A DNA stretch of 23,036 bases from Hyphomonadaceae bacterium UBA2389 (GTDB taxonomy: Bacteria; Pseudomonadota; Alphaproteobacteria; Caulobacterales; Aquidulcibacteraceae): positions 1,309 through 24,344 of the forward strand of contig DDSN01000052.1 of the NCBI GenBank assembly GCA_002343395.1, given 5' to 3'. Under the pieces are notes generated by a model, which saw nothing but the letters and a program-made list of their open reading frames with translations, was not told the origin of the DNA and searched no databases. Shown here one piece after another: positions 6,433-12,672 of the stretch. Numbering within the stretch: position 1 is the stretch's first letter; each line of letters starts with the position of its first letter. Made by a program: the position numbers and the translations under genes.

Positions 6433-7626
6433 TTGAACGTCATCGCTTGCAGGGGGAAATTCGTATGCGGCGGCGCTCTTCAGCGCGGCTCGGCGGCCAC
6501 GCAAATATTCGCGCCGGAAATGCCCGCCGATATAGGGGAGGTAGCGGAGAAATACTTCGTACGGCAATGCGTGGACTGACCCAATCGTCCCTCGACACGC
6601 TGCCGATCCGCACTGACAGTGCATGCTCCAGGAACGTTCGTCTTCGGTGATCGAGTAGTCGAAGGTCAGTTCCTCGCCAGTCTCGATGTCGCGCAGCGCG
6701 ACGAACTCACGCTCGCCGCGAACGCCAAGGTTCGGATCGCAGCTGTGATTGAGGAACATGAACGGCGCTTCCGGTTCGATCCAAAGGTCCTTGCCGATCC
6801 CAAACCAATTCTCATTGCGCCGTGCATCAGCGTCCGATTGGCTGCGCCAGCGCCGCACGGTTCCTTGGAGCACAAACACGCGGTCCCCGCGCCGGAATGC
6901 AACCGGGGTGAACATGCCAAGGCCGGTGCTCCCGGTTTCGCGCACCTCAAACTGCGTCCGACGTTCGGGACGCCACCAGCGGCTGCAGGTAAGAAGCGCG
7001 ACCGAGAAGTGCAGGAGCGCGTTTAAGCCAGGATAGAGGAGGAGGGCGAGCTGATTGGTCGACGTGCCGTCCTGGGCTGTGACGGCGAAGAGAAGACCAT
7101 AGGCGAGGGTCCAGAGGAGCCACGGAAAGATGCGCTCGCGTTCGGGGTGCGTGAACGTCGAACGCAGAAGCGGAACGAACGACGCAAGGGTGGTCGCGTT
7201 CGCGCACACGAGCAGGGCAACTATGCCCGCACCCGCGAGCGCATCACCCATTCCCTGCCGTTCTAAGAACCACAGGCCGACATACGCGCCCGTCAACGCG
7301 AGATCGATGGCGAATGCCGCAAGGTCGGAGAACGCCAGTTCGTGAACGCGGGTGGCGCGAACGCACAGGCCAGCAACCACGATGCTTGAAACCGAACAGG
7401 CAATCGGCAGAAGTAGCTCCCGCCACGAGGCCCCTGACTCGTATTCAAGGAACGTGAGGAGCCCCGTGCCGTACGCGAACATGAGCCAGCTGAGCGGATT
7501 CGCTTCGATCGCGCCGCGCCGGACGAGCGAAATATACGTCGCATATCCGAGCACATGGATGCCGGCCGACGCGATGGCGAGCGCTTCCCAACCCCCAGCA
7601 ACCACGCAAGCGCCCCAGACCCCCAA
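6406..7626 (-). CDS. Multi-pass membrane protein fused to a C-terminal SET-domain methyltransferase
   Basis: About 406 residues from TTG 7626. Residues ~1-215 contain six or seven hydrophobic helices in two similar halves: GYATYISLVRRG...NPLSWLMFAYGT and TLASFVPLLRST...FPWLLWTLAYGL, a pattern resembling PQ-loop/SWEET-type repeats. Residues ~225-348 are a SET domain: GLGMFTPVAFRRGDRVF (SAM-binding start), FLNHSCDPN near 292-299 (the pseudoknot motif), ELTFDY near 319-324 (catalytic Tyr), and a post-SET CxCG...C zinc site near 337-344. SET proteins methylate lysine; here the domain should face the cytoplasm. The start is uncertain: the frame is open to TTG 7698, which would run through the operator palindromes and into the divergent XRE gene; GTG 7605 is also possible. 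Confidence 0.8.
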   Translation of the reverse strand: MGVWGACVVAGGWEALAIASAGIHVLGYATYISLVRRGAIEANPLSWLMFAYGTGLLTFLEYESGASWRELLLPIACSVSSIVVAGLCVRATRVHELAFSDLAAFAIDLALTGAYVGLWFLERQGMGDALAGAGIVALLVCANATTLASFVPLLRSTFTHPERERIFPWLLWTLAYGLLFAVTAQDGTSTNQLALLLYPGLNALLHFSVALLTCSRWWRPERRTQFEVRETGSTGLGMFTPVAFRRGDRVFVLQGTVRRWRSQSDADARRNENWFGIGKDLWIEPEAPFMFLNHSCDPNLGVRGEREFVALRDIETGEELTFDYSITEDERSWSMHCQCGSAACRGTIGSVHALPYEVFLRYLPYIGGHFRREYLRGRRAALKSAAAYEFPPASDDVQIARGQPNS

Positions 7627-7628
7627 AA

Positions 7629-7663
7629 ATATATGAAACTCATATATCCGGAGACCGGATATA
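7629..7663. promoter_or_regulatory. Two overlapping operator-like inverted repeats between SET and XRE genes
   Basis: Site 1 has 8-base arms (7629-7636 and 7640-7647, ATATATGA/TCATATAT) with spacer AAC. Site 2 has 9-base arms (7643-7651 and 7655-7663, TATATCCGG/CCGGATATA) with spacer AGA. Both use a 3-base spacer and their centres are 15 bases apart. This fits dimer sites for the XRE protein encoded 29 bases downstream, controlling itself and the divergent SET gene. The AT-rich arms may also hold promoter -10 elements. Confidence 0.55.
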
Positions 7664-7671
7664 CCGCAACC

Positions 7672-7691
7672 GGCTGGAGACCGTTCCAGCC
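7672..7691 (+). promoter_or_regulatory. Hairpin covering the XRE ribosome-binding site
   Basis: Arms 7672-7678 (GGCTGGA) and 7685-7691 (TCCAGCC) flank a 6-base loop. The right arm ends directly at the XRE start codon, and the only Shine-Dalgarno candidate, GGAGA (7676-7680), lies in the left arm and loop. Confidence 0.45.
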
Positions 7692-7949
7692 ATGCCAAAG
7701 TCGGTGTTCACCGATGCCTATGCGTCCTTGCTTGAAACGCTGGTCGCCCTTCGAAAGAAGAAGGGCGTGACGCAGGTTGAGCTGTCTAAGCGGCTCGGGA
7801 AGCCGCAACCCTTCATTTCCTACATCGAACGCGGCGAGCGCCGTCTCGATGTGATCGAATTCTATGCCATCACCAAAGCGCTCGGCGCGGACCCCGTCGA
7901 AGTGTTTACCGCGCTCGCGAAGAAGTTGCCCAAGCGGGTTGATATCTGA
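7692..7949 (+). CDS. XRE-family helix-turn-helix transcriptional regulator
   Basis: 85 residues, essentially a single HTH_3 domain: ASLLETLVALRKKKGVTQVELSKRLGKPQPFISYIERGERRLDVIEFYAITKALG, with the TQ-x-x-LS turn, the PFISYIERGERR recognition helix and the closing ALGADPVEVF helix all standard. It probably acts as a dimeric repressor. It is divergent from the SET gene, with three inverted repeats in the 65 bases between them, the usual layout of an autoregulated switch. The start ATG 7692 is preceded by a ribosome-binding site inside a hairpin. Confidence 0.9.
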   Translation: MPKSVFTDAYASLLETLVALRKKKGVTQVELSKRLGKPQPFISYIERGERRLDVIEFYAITKALGADPVEVFTALAKKLPKRVDI

Positions 7950-7992
7950 CGCGCGGCACGTTTCCGCTCCTTTCCGTTCGCCGGGAGCACGA

Positions 7993-7998
7993 TAAGGT
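7993..7998 (+). promoter_or_regulatory. Candidate -10 element for a leaderless transcript
   Basis: TAAGGT lies 7 bases before ATG 8006, so transcription would start at or next to the start codon. No convincing -35 is seen. Two other genes nearby show the same spacing. Confidence 0.3.
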
Positions 7999-8005
7999 CA
8001 CAAGG

Positions 8006-8218
8006 ATGGCGCGCGATATTCCCTATCGATTTGCATTCACGCGGACGCTTTGTCCGCATTTATCTGAGGCGGTGCTTCAAGAAGCGGACGCACGCCTGAC
8101 CGCATACCTCAACCTCGTGAGCACAATCGCAGTGCGAGGCGCGCACGAAGAGGCTGGGGACAGCCGATTCGACAAAACAGGTCAGGCGCCCCAGGATTCG
8201 ACTCTAAAGAGGGTATGA
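8006..8218 (+). CDS. Small recombinase-associated protein, copy 1
   Basis: 70 residues. The core FAFTRTLCPHLSEAVLQEADARLTAYLNLVSTI matches short proteins that commonly precede serine recombinases: F-x-R-x-L, then an acidic helix ending in A-Y-L. Its stop overlaps the recombinase start (ATGA), giving translational coupling, so it is probably a partner or directionality-type accessory of the recombinase (inference from position). A paralogue of the same length lies at 10267-10479. The C-terminal half is polar and unconserved between the two. No Shine-Dalgarno sequence at proper distance; it may be leaderless. Confidence 0.7.
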   Translation: MARDIPYRFAFTRTLCPHLSEAVLQEADARLTAYLNLVSTIAVRGAHEEAGDSRFDKTGQAPQDSTLKRV

Positions 8219-9753
8219 GTACCTGTTTCGGCTACATTCGCGTCTCCACGGCCAAACAAGGCACGCATGGCGTATCCCTCATCGAGCAGAAGGCGGCTAT
8301 CGAGCGATACGCGGGCCACACCGGCATCACTATCACCGAGTGGTTTGAGGAACGCGAAACCGCAGCCAAACGTGGGCGTCCCGTTTTTTCCCGGATGTTG
8401 GGTCTTCTAAGAAGCAAGAAGGCGTCCGGTGTCGTCATTCACAAAATCGATCGCAGCGCCCGCAATCTCAAGGATTGGGCCGACCTTGGCGAACTTATTG
8501 ACGCGGGCGTACAGGTTCACTTCGCCGCTGACTCGCTCGATCTTGCTTCAAGAGGAGGGCGATTGTCTGCGGACATCCAGGCGGTGGTCGCCGCCGACTA
8601 CATCAGGAACCTTCGTGAAGAAGCCAAGAAGGGCATCTACGGTCGCCTCAAGCAGGGTTTCTATCCGCTCCCCGCGCCGGTTGGATACCTCGATCAGGGC
8701 GCAGCAAAAGTGAAGGAACCAGACCCAAGTTCCGCTTCGCTCATTCGGCGCGCATTCGAACTCTACGCGACCGGCAACTACTCGCTGCGAACGCTTGTGC
8801 CGGTGCTCCATGATCTCGGCCTCAGAACTCGACGTGGCGGGCAGCTGTCAATCAACGCGCTCGCCACCATCCTCGACAATCCCTTCTATTGCGGCGTCAT
8901 TCGCATGCAGAGATCGGGACAGACGTTTAATGGGCTCCATGCGCCCATTGTGCCTGCCGCACTCTTTCAGCGCGTACAGGACGTGCTTCATGGCAAGGCG
9001 GTTGGGAAAGCGCGCAAGCACGACTGGAGATATCGTCGCTCGATCCATTGCGGGTTGTGCGAGCGAACGCTTTCTGGAGAGCGTCAGAAAGGCCGCGTGT
9101 ACTATCGCTGCCACACCCGCGATTGCCCAACCAAGGGTATCCGCGAGGCGGCGGTCGAAGATGCGCTTCGCGCGCTCTACGCGACCGTCGAATTGTCGCC
9201 GGTGGAGGTGGCAGAGGTTCGTGCATGCTTCAATCACCAGCGTGCCGACGCAACGCGTGCGCGCGACGAGGCCCGCAAAGGAGTCATGCTGAGAATCAGC
9301 GAGACCAAGGCGCGAATGACGCGGCTCACCGATGCGCTCATTGATGGCGTGCTTGATCGTGCAGCGCATGATGAGCGGAGAGAGGGGCTTCTCATCGAGA
9401 TCGCCAGGTTGGAAGCACAGCTGGAAGGCGACTCCGACGAAGAGAGCCGCCACCTGGAAGAAATGTTCGAACTCGCTTCCAGCCTTGTTTCAAGCCACGA
9501 TTCGGCGAGCGACGAGCAAAAGCGTCGTTTGGTCGAAATCACGACTTCGAACTTCTCTCTGTCAGGAAAAAACCTAGTAATTACGCTGTCGGAGCCGTTT
9601 TTGTCGCTCTCAAAACGGCATGCTGTCCAATTGGGTGGACCGCAGCGGGACGCGGGTCGAACCACGGAAATGTGCCATGTTACCAAGCCAATTCCCTCTT
9701 TGGCGAAGGAAGTATGCGGAGCAGACAAAACGAATAAACGATTGACGCAATGA
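8215..9753 (+). CDS. Large serine site-specific recombinase
   Basis: 512 residues. N-terminal resolvase domain (1-~150): GYIRVSTAKQG with catalytic Ser11, later HKIDRSARNLKDW with active-site Arg residues. A recombinase domain follows at ~155-275 (GYLDQGAAKVKEPDPSSASLIRRAFELYA, ILDNPFYCGVI), then a zinc ribbon at ~285-315 (CGLCERTLSGERQK...YYRCHTRDC) and a coiled coil at ~340-430 rich in Glu, Arg and Leu. This is the order of phage-type integrases and TnpX-like transposases, which exchange attachment sites through a covalent Ser-DNA link. AAAGAGGG precedes ATG 8215. The last ~40 residues follow a direct repeat and look like read-through of junction DNA rather than protein domain. Confidence 0.95.
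   Translation: MSTCFGYIRVSTAKQGTHGVSLIEQKAAIERYAGHTGITITEWFEERETAAKRGRPVFSRMLGLLRSKKASGVVIHKIDRSARNLKDWADLGELIDAGVQVHFAADSLDLASRGGRLSADIQAVVAADYIRNLREEAKKGIYGRLKQGFYPLPAPVGYLDQGAAKVKEPDPSSASLIRRAFELYATGNYSLRTLVPVLHDLGLRTRRGGQLSINALATILDNPFYCGVIRMQRSGQTFNGLHAPIVPAALFQRVQDVLHGKAVGKARKHDWRYRRSIHCGLCERTLSGERQKGRVYYRCHTRDCPTKGIREAAVEDALRALYATVELSPVEVAEVRACFNHQRADATRARDEARKGVMLRISETKARMTRLTDALIDGVLDRAAHDERREGLLIEIARLEAQLEGDSDEESRHLEEMFELASSLVSSHDSASDEQKRRLVEITTSNFSLSGKNLVITLSEPFLSLSKRHAVQLGGPQRDAGRTTEMCHVTKPIPSLAKEVCGADKTNKRLTQ
9635..9669. repeat. 35-bp direct repeat, copy A
   Basis: Matches copy B (10507-10541) at 32 of 35 positions; the three differences are at repeat positions 14, 20 and 21. 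Copy A lies inside the 3' end of the recombinase gene. It may be a site used by the recombinase, or the trace of a duplicated recombinase 3' end. Confidence 0.75.
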
Positions 9754-9759
9754 TATACT
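9754..9759 (+). promoter_or_regulatory. Candidate -10 element (TATACT) for a leaderless toxin transcript
   Basis: TATACT ends 8 bases before ATG 9768, directly after the recombinase stop codon. No Shine-Dalgarno sequence precedes the ATG. A -35 is not clear. Confidence 0.4.
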
Positions 9760-9767
9760 CCCATCGC

Positions 9768-10151
9768 ATGCAAAAGGATTTTGACGGATGGAGCAAACGA
9801 AAACAACGCATCAATGCGAAACGCGCTGCCGCTTACGCACATCCACGCGAAGTGTGGTGGTGTTCTCTCGGCGTAAATATCGGCGCAGAAACTGATGGGA
9901 AGAATCGCAACTTTGAACGCCCGGTGCTAGTCATGCGCGTGTACAACAAAGATACCCTTCTCGTTCTCCCTATCACAAGCAAAGCAAAAGATGACGCCTT
10001 CCATCAACGCATCGCAGTTCGTGTAGGCCCAGTGTGGGTCAAGCTCACGCAATCGAGAGTCATCAGCAGCCAACGATTGCTCCGCAAAGTAGACACGATC
10101 CCAGAAGAAACGTTCAACGATGTACAGGAGGCGTTTCGACGCTTTGTATAG
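9768..10151 (+). CDS. MazF/PemK-family toxin (endoribonuclease fold)
   Basis: 127 residues. The CcdB/PemK core runs from about residue 27: REVWWCSLGVNIGAETDGK, then FERPVLVMRVYNKDTLLVLPITSKAKDD, and a late VISSQRLLRKVDTIPEETFNDV. These match the strand order and the RPVLV and S-x-RLL-x-K positions of MazF-like ribonucleases. The preceding ~25 residues (KDFDGWSKRKQRIN) are a conserved N-terminal helix of one MazF subfamily, so I chose ATG 9768; ATG 9750 overlaps the recombinase stop but adds six unconserved residues. MazF toxins cut mRNA at short sites and are normally paired with a small antitoxin, but no antitoxin gene is adjacent. Third positions are less GC-rich than in the neighbours. Confidence 0.85.
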   Translation: MQKDFDGWSKRKQRINAKRAAAYAHPREVWWCSLGVNIGAETDGKNRNFERPVLVMRVYNKDTLLVLPITSKAKDDAFHQRIAVRVGPVWVKLTQSRVISSQRLLRKVDTIPEETFNDVQEAFRRFV

Positions 10152-10158
10152 AAACATC

Positions 10159-10184
10159 GACCCCGCCAGTGACGGCGGGGTCTC
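10159..10184 (+). terminator. Hairpin after toxin gene
   Basis: A 9-bp perfect stem (10159-10167 with 10174-10182) and 6-base loop, starting 8 bases after the toxin stop. Very GC-rich, but no T tract, so efficiency is uncertain. Confidence 0.5.
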
Positions 10185-10253
10185 GGAGGCCGAAGCCCTA
10201 ATATCTCAAGTCTACCATGACTCAATGAGCGCGCAATGAGGGTGGGGATAGCG

Positions 10254-10259
10254 TATGAT
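10254..10259 (+). promoter_or_regulatory. Candidate -10 element (TATGAT) for a leaderless transcript
   Basis: TATGAT ends 7 bases before ATG 10267, with no ribosome-binding site between them. Confidence 0.35.
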
Positions 10260-10266
10260 CTCCCGA

Positions 10267-10479
10267 ATGCAGGACGAGCACTGGAAGTTTCCATTTATCC
10301 GAGAGCTGACGCTCAACCACTCTGAAGACGAAATAGCGGCTGCAGAACGCAGATTTGCTGCGTATCTTGATATCTGTGCTGATATCAGGAAACGCCGGCG
10401 TCGAGCATCGATTGTAACCCCACCTTCAGAGGTAGTGCATGAAGAACGCATTCCGACACAAGGAACACTCGGAATCTAG
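10267..10479 (+). CDS. Small recombinase-associated protein, copy 2
   Basis: 70 residues, the same length as the protein at 8006-8218 and related to it: FPFIRELTLNHSEDEIAAAERRFAAYLDICADI aligns with the core of copy 1 through F-x-R-x-L, H-S-E, A and AYL. The tail is different (basic KRRRRASIV, then polar). I place the start at ATG 10267 because homology begins there and a -10-like element fits; ATG 10255 is 4 codons upstream. No recombinase follows; instead there is a short scar (10482-10541). It could be a relic of an earlier recombinase unit or still act on the intact recombinase. Confidence 0.65.
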   Translation: MQDEHWKFPFIRELTLNHSEDEIAAAERRFAAYLDICADIRKRRRRASIVTPPSEVVHEERIPTQGTLGI

Positions 10480-10481
10480 GC

Positions 10482-10541
10482 ATGAGAATATGCCTGTTTG
10501 GCAAATGTGGACCGCAGCGAGACGCCTGTCGAACCACGGAA
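10482..10541 (+). pseudogene. Probable scar of a deleted second recombinase gene
   Basis: Directly after the second small ORF, an ATGAGA...CCTGTTTGGC stretch resembles the recombinase start (ATGAGT...CCTGTTTCGGC). It runs within about 20 bases into repeat copy B, which matches the recombinase 3' end. Start and end of a recombinase with the middle gone is the simplest reading. The 5' similarity is short, so this remains tentative. Confidence 0.4.
10507..10541. repeat. 35-bp direct repeat, copy B
   Basis: Partner of 9635-9669 (32 of 35 identical). Similarity falls off sharply on both sides. Confidence 0.75.
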
Positions 10542-10810
10542 CATTGCCTGGCGATCACCGGTGCTGCGAACGACCTGAGGTAATTTACGAGGAAGCGTAT
10601 GGATCACGGTGCACCCTAGGTAAGAGCGGCAATTCTCACGCCTTGGGGTGGGAGACCCGGCATCTGGGCGGAGCTACTGCTGTCGATCTGTGATCCGCAG
10701 TGCGCTACCGAAGCTTGTTGGCGAGCGATCCGCGGGGTAGTGTAGATGAGATGAAATGGTTTCAGCGAAGGGCAAGGCCTCATCAATCGAAGGCCACAGG
10801 AGCCGGACGA

Positions 10811-11359
10811 ATGAACGAGTTTAGTCTGATTATTGTGGACATGATAAATGCCTACCTTGCGCCCGGGGGGAAGCTGTATTGCAAGGAAGCGCATGCAATA
10901 ATTCCAGCAATCAATCGTCTTGTCCGGCACGTACGCACGGAGGGCGGGACAATCATCTTTGCCAACACGAGTCTAGCTTCGGAGCAGGACCCCATAGCGC
11001 GAAAATGGGGAATGCATGCCGTGCAAGGGACCGAGTCAACCGAGCCGTGGCACGAACTGTCACGTGAAGACAACGATAGGGTCGTCGAGAAGACCAGCTA
11101 CAACGCGTTCTTCAGAACCAATCTGAACGAAGTCCTTCGATCAGCCAATGCTAGTTCCGTCGGTATCGTTGGAATACATACTCACGTTTGCGTCCTGTTG
11201 ACTGCGGCAATGGCAAGCGATCTTGGGTACGAAGTTGTGACGTTCAGAGATGCCATGACAACCGGATATCGCCCTAATCATGATACGCGCCTGCGCTTTT
11301 TCGAAACGCACATTGGCAGGCTGACCAAAGTGAACGACTTCATTCGAAGCGATCGTTGA
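10811..11359 (+). CDS. Isochorismatase-family cysteine hydrolase
   Basis: 182 residues, the typical single-domain length. The catalytic triad is visible: Asp10 in LIIVDMINAY, Lys94 in VVEKTSYNAFF, and Cys127 in GIHTHVCVLLTA. The segment GGTIIFANTSLAS lacks the Asp-x-His metal site of nicotinamidases, so nicotinamidase activity is unlikely; the true substrate is unknown. AGGAG precedes ATG 10811 by about 7 bases; the frame is open to 10700 but that part is not conserved. The next gene begins 13 bases after its stop on the same strand, so they form a two-gene cassette. The pair lies between the recombinase region and the transfer genes, the usual place for cargo, and has more A/T than the flanks. 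Confidence 0.9.
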   Translation: MNEFSLIIVDMINAYLAPGGKLYCKEAHAIIPAINRLVRHVRTEGGTIIFANTSLASEQDPIARKWGMHAVQGTESTEPWHELSREDNDRVVEKTSYNAFFRTNLNEVLRSANASSVGIVGIHTHVCVLLTAAMASDLGYEVVTFRDAMTTGYRPNHDTRLRFFETHIGRLTKVNDFIRSDR

Positions 11360-11372
11360 TCAACGGGCATTG

Positions 11373-12584
11373 ATGCGAGTCGAAGCGATTAGGCTGATCC
11401 CTTGGGATGTGGGATGTTCCCTCTGTGACGCTGACTTTGCAGCGATTGAACGCACGCTAGTGGATGATGCTCTTTGGGAGGTCCTTCCAACGCAACCTCA
11501 CCCAGAGGCGAATCGCGTTGTAGCTTTTCGATCTGCAAAGCCCTGCGGAGATTTCGGAATCGCACTTTACGTGTTTGATGATGGTGTTGCGCTATTCGAG
11601 CTTTCGGAACCGTCCCAAAGCTTTAACGAACCCGAGGACTTCGACCCAGACGTAGTTATTAGTGACAAGTTAGACGCAAATAAGCTCCTTCTTGGCCACG
11701 ACCACGGTTGCTCAGAGACACTCATGCAACTTCGTGCGAGAGTGAGGGGCGCGATACTTCGTAGGGACGTTCGCTTGTCTGGGCGCGCAGGATGGGAGAA
11801 TAAGAGCTTCTCGTACGTCTTTACGTACTATTTTGTTGCTGTCGGTGCCGCAGAGGCCTCGCAAACCATTGAACCACACTTGTTGCGCTTGTTGAATCCA
11901 CTGCATGCTCATCACATCAGTGACCAATTTGAACGAAGCGCCGTCGACCTCACCTGGCCGATAGATCGCCACCTCGCCGAAGATCAGCAATCCGCACAAG
12001 TTGTCAGCATCCGACCGAATCTCAGGATTCTCGCGAGTTGGTCTACAATGTGCGTCGTCGGGGGGTTCTCTGATCCGGAGCAGGCAGACTACCGAAGGCT
12101 TCAACGGTCGCTCCAACACAGCTGGTTTTTTTGCTATATTAGTGAAAATCACTTCGACGAACTTAATACACGGCTCGACGCAAGAGATGTCGCGGTTGGC
12201 GGCGAAGTGCCCGTCAGCGAGATGGTGGGCGAACTGAGGACCAAGATTTCGCGAATCCGCCACGTGAGGTCGAGTATGGCCGCGCAAAGTGATTTCATGC
12301 TCTTTAAGATGCTCGTATCGTCCTCTAGGCTCGATCACATGATCGCCAGAGCCGAAGAAACAGCGACGATATTTCTCGACCGATACAGAATATTGCTCGA
12401 CGAAAGACGATTACGATCTTCTCGATCCACCGAGACCATCTTATTCTTTTTCGCCGCTGTGAGCGCTTTCGGCGCTTATTCCGACGTTGCGCAAAACGGT
12501 TTTAATGTAGGCCGGGATGGTTGGTTCCTTGTCGCGCTCCTAATCGCGATAATTCTGTTTCTGATGACGCGTCGTAGATTCTAG
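11373..12584 (+). CDS. Unknown protein with two C-terminal membrane helices
   Basis: 403 residues, not recognised. A soluble N-terminal part (~1-340) contains a beta-rich segment (GIALYVFDDGVALFELSE near 65-80) and long helices with coiled-coil character towards the end (MVGELRTKISRIRHVRSS, RLDHMIARAEETATIFLDRYRILLDERRLR). Two membrane helices close it: about 353-372 (TETILFFFAAVSAFGAY) and 383-397 (GWFLVALLIAIILFL), then a basic TRRRF end. Coiled coil plus two terminal helices recalls CorA-like channels, and the N-terminal beta segment faintly recalls DUF155/RMD1 proteins; neither is shown. ATG 11373 was preferred to TTG 11370. It follows the isochorismatase gene by 13 bases, so the two likely act together. 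Confidence 0.75.
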   Translation: MRVEAIRLIPWDVGCSLCDADFAAIERTLVDDALWEVLPTQPHPEANRVVAFRSAKPCGDFGIALYVFDDGVALFELSEPSQSFNEPEDFDPDVVISDKLDANKLLLGHDHGCSETLMQLRARVRGAILRRDVRLSGRAGWENKSFSYVFTYYFVAVGAAEASQTIEPHLLRLLNPLHAHHISDQFERSAVDLTWPIDRHLAEDQQSAQVVSIRPNLRILASWSTMCVVGGFSDPEQADYRRLQRSLQHSWFFCYISENHFDELNTRLDARDVAVGGEVPVSEMVGELRTKISRIRHVRSSMAAQSDFMLFKMLVSSSRLDHMIARAEETATIFLDRYRILLDERRLRSSRSTETILFFFAAVSAFGAYSDVAQNGFNVGRDGWFLVALLIAIILFLMTRRRF

Positions 12585-12672
12585 GGACGTGACAGCCCGC
12601 AACAACGAGGTTGCATAACACAAGAGCGCGGTGAAAGTCAGCAACCACGCCTAGTCCACCGGGAAGCGGGGC

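Larger units (their letters stand above)
10480..10810. other. 331-base gap without a gene
   Basis: Holds the recombinase scar and repeat copy B at its left end. The remainder (10542-10797) has no open frame with coding character and looks degenerate. AGGAG at 10799-10803 is the ribosome-binding site of the next gene. Confidence 0.6.

Noticed and set aside
10439..10693. 84-residue open frame after the second small ORF
   Set aside because: It overlaps the recombinase scar and repeat copy B in another frame and has no start signal or coding bias.
10620..10740. tRNA-like wording on the minus strand (GGTAGCGCACTGCGG)
   Set aside because: No consistent acceptor, anticodon and T-arm pairing could be drawn around it.
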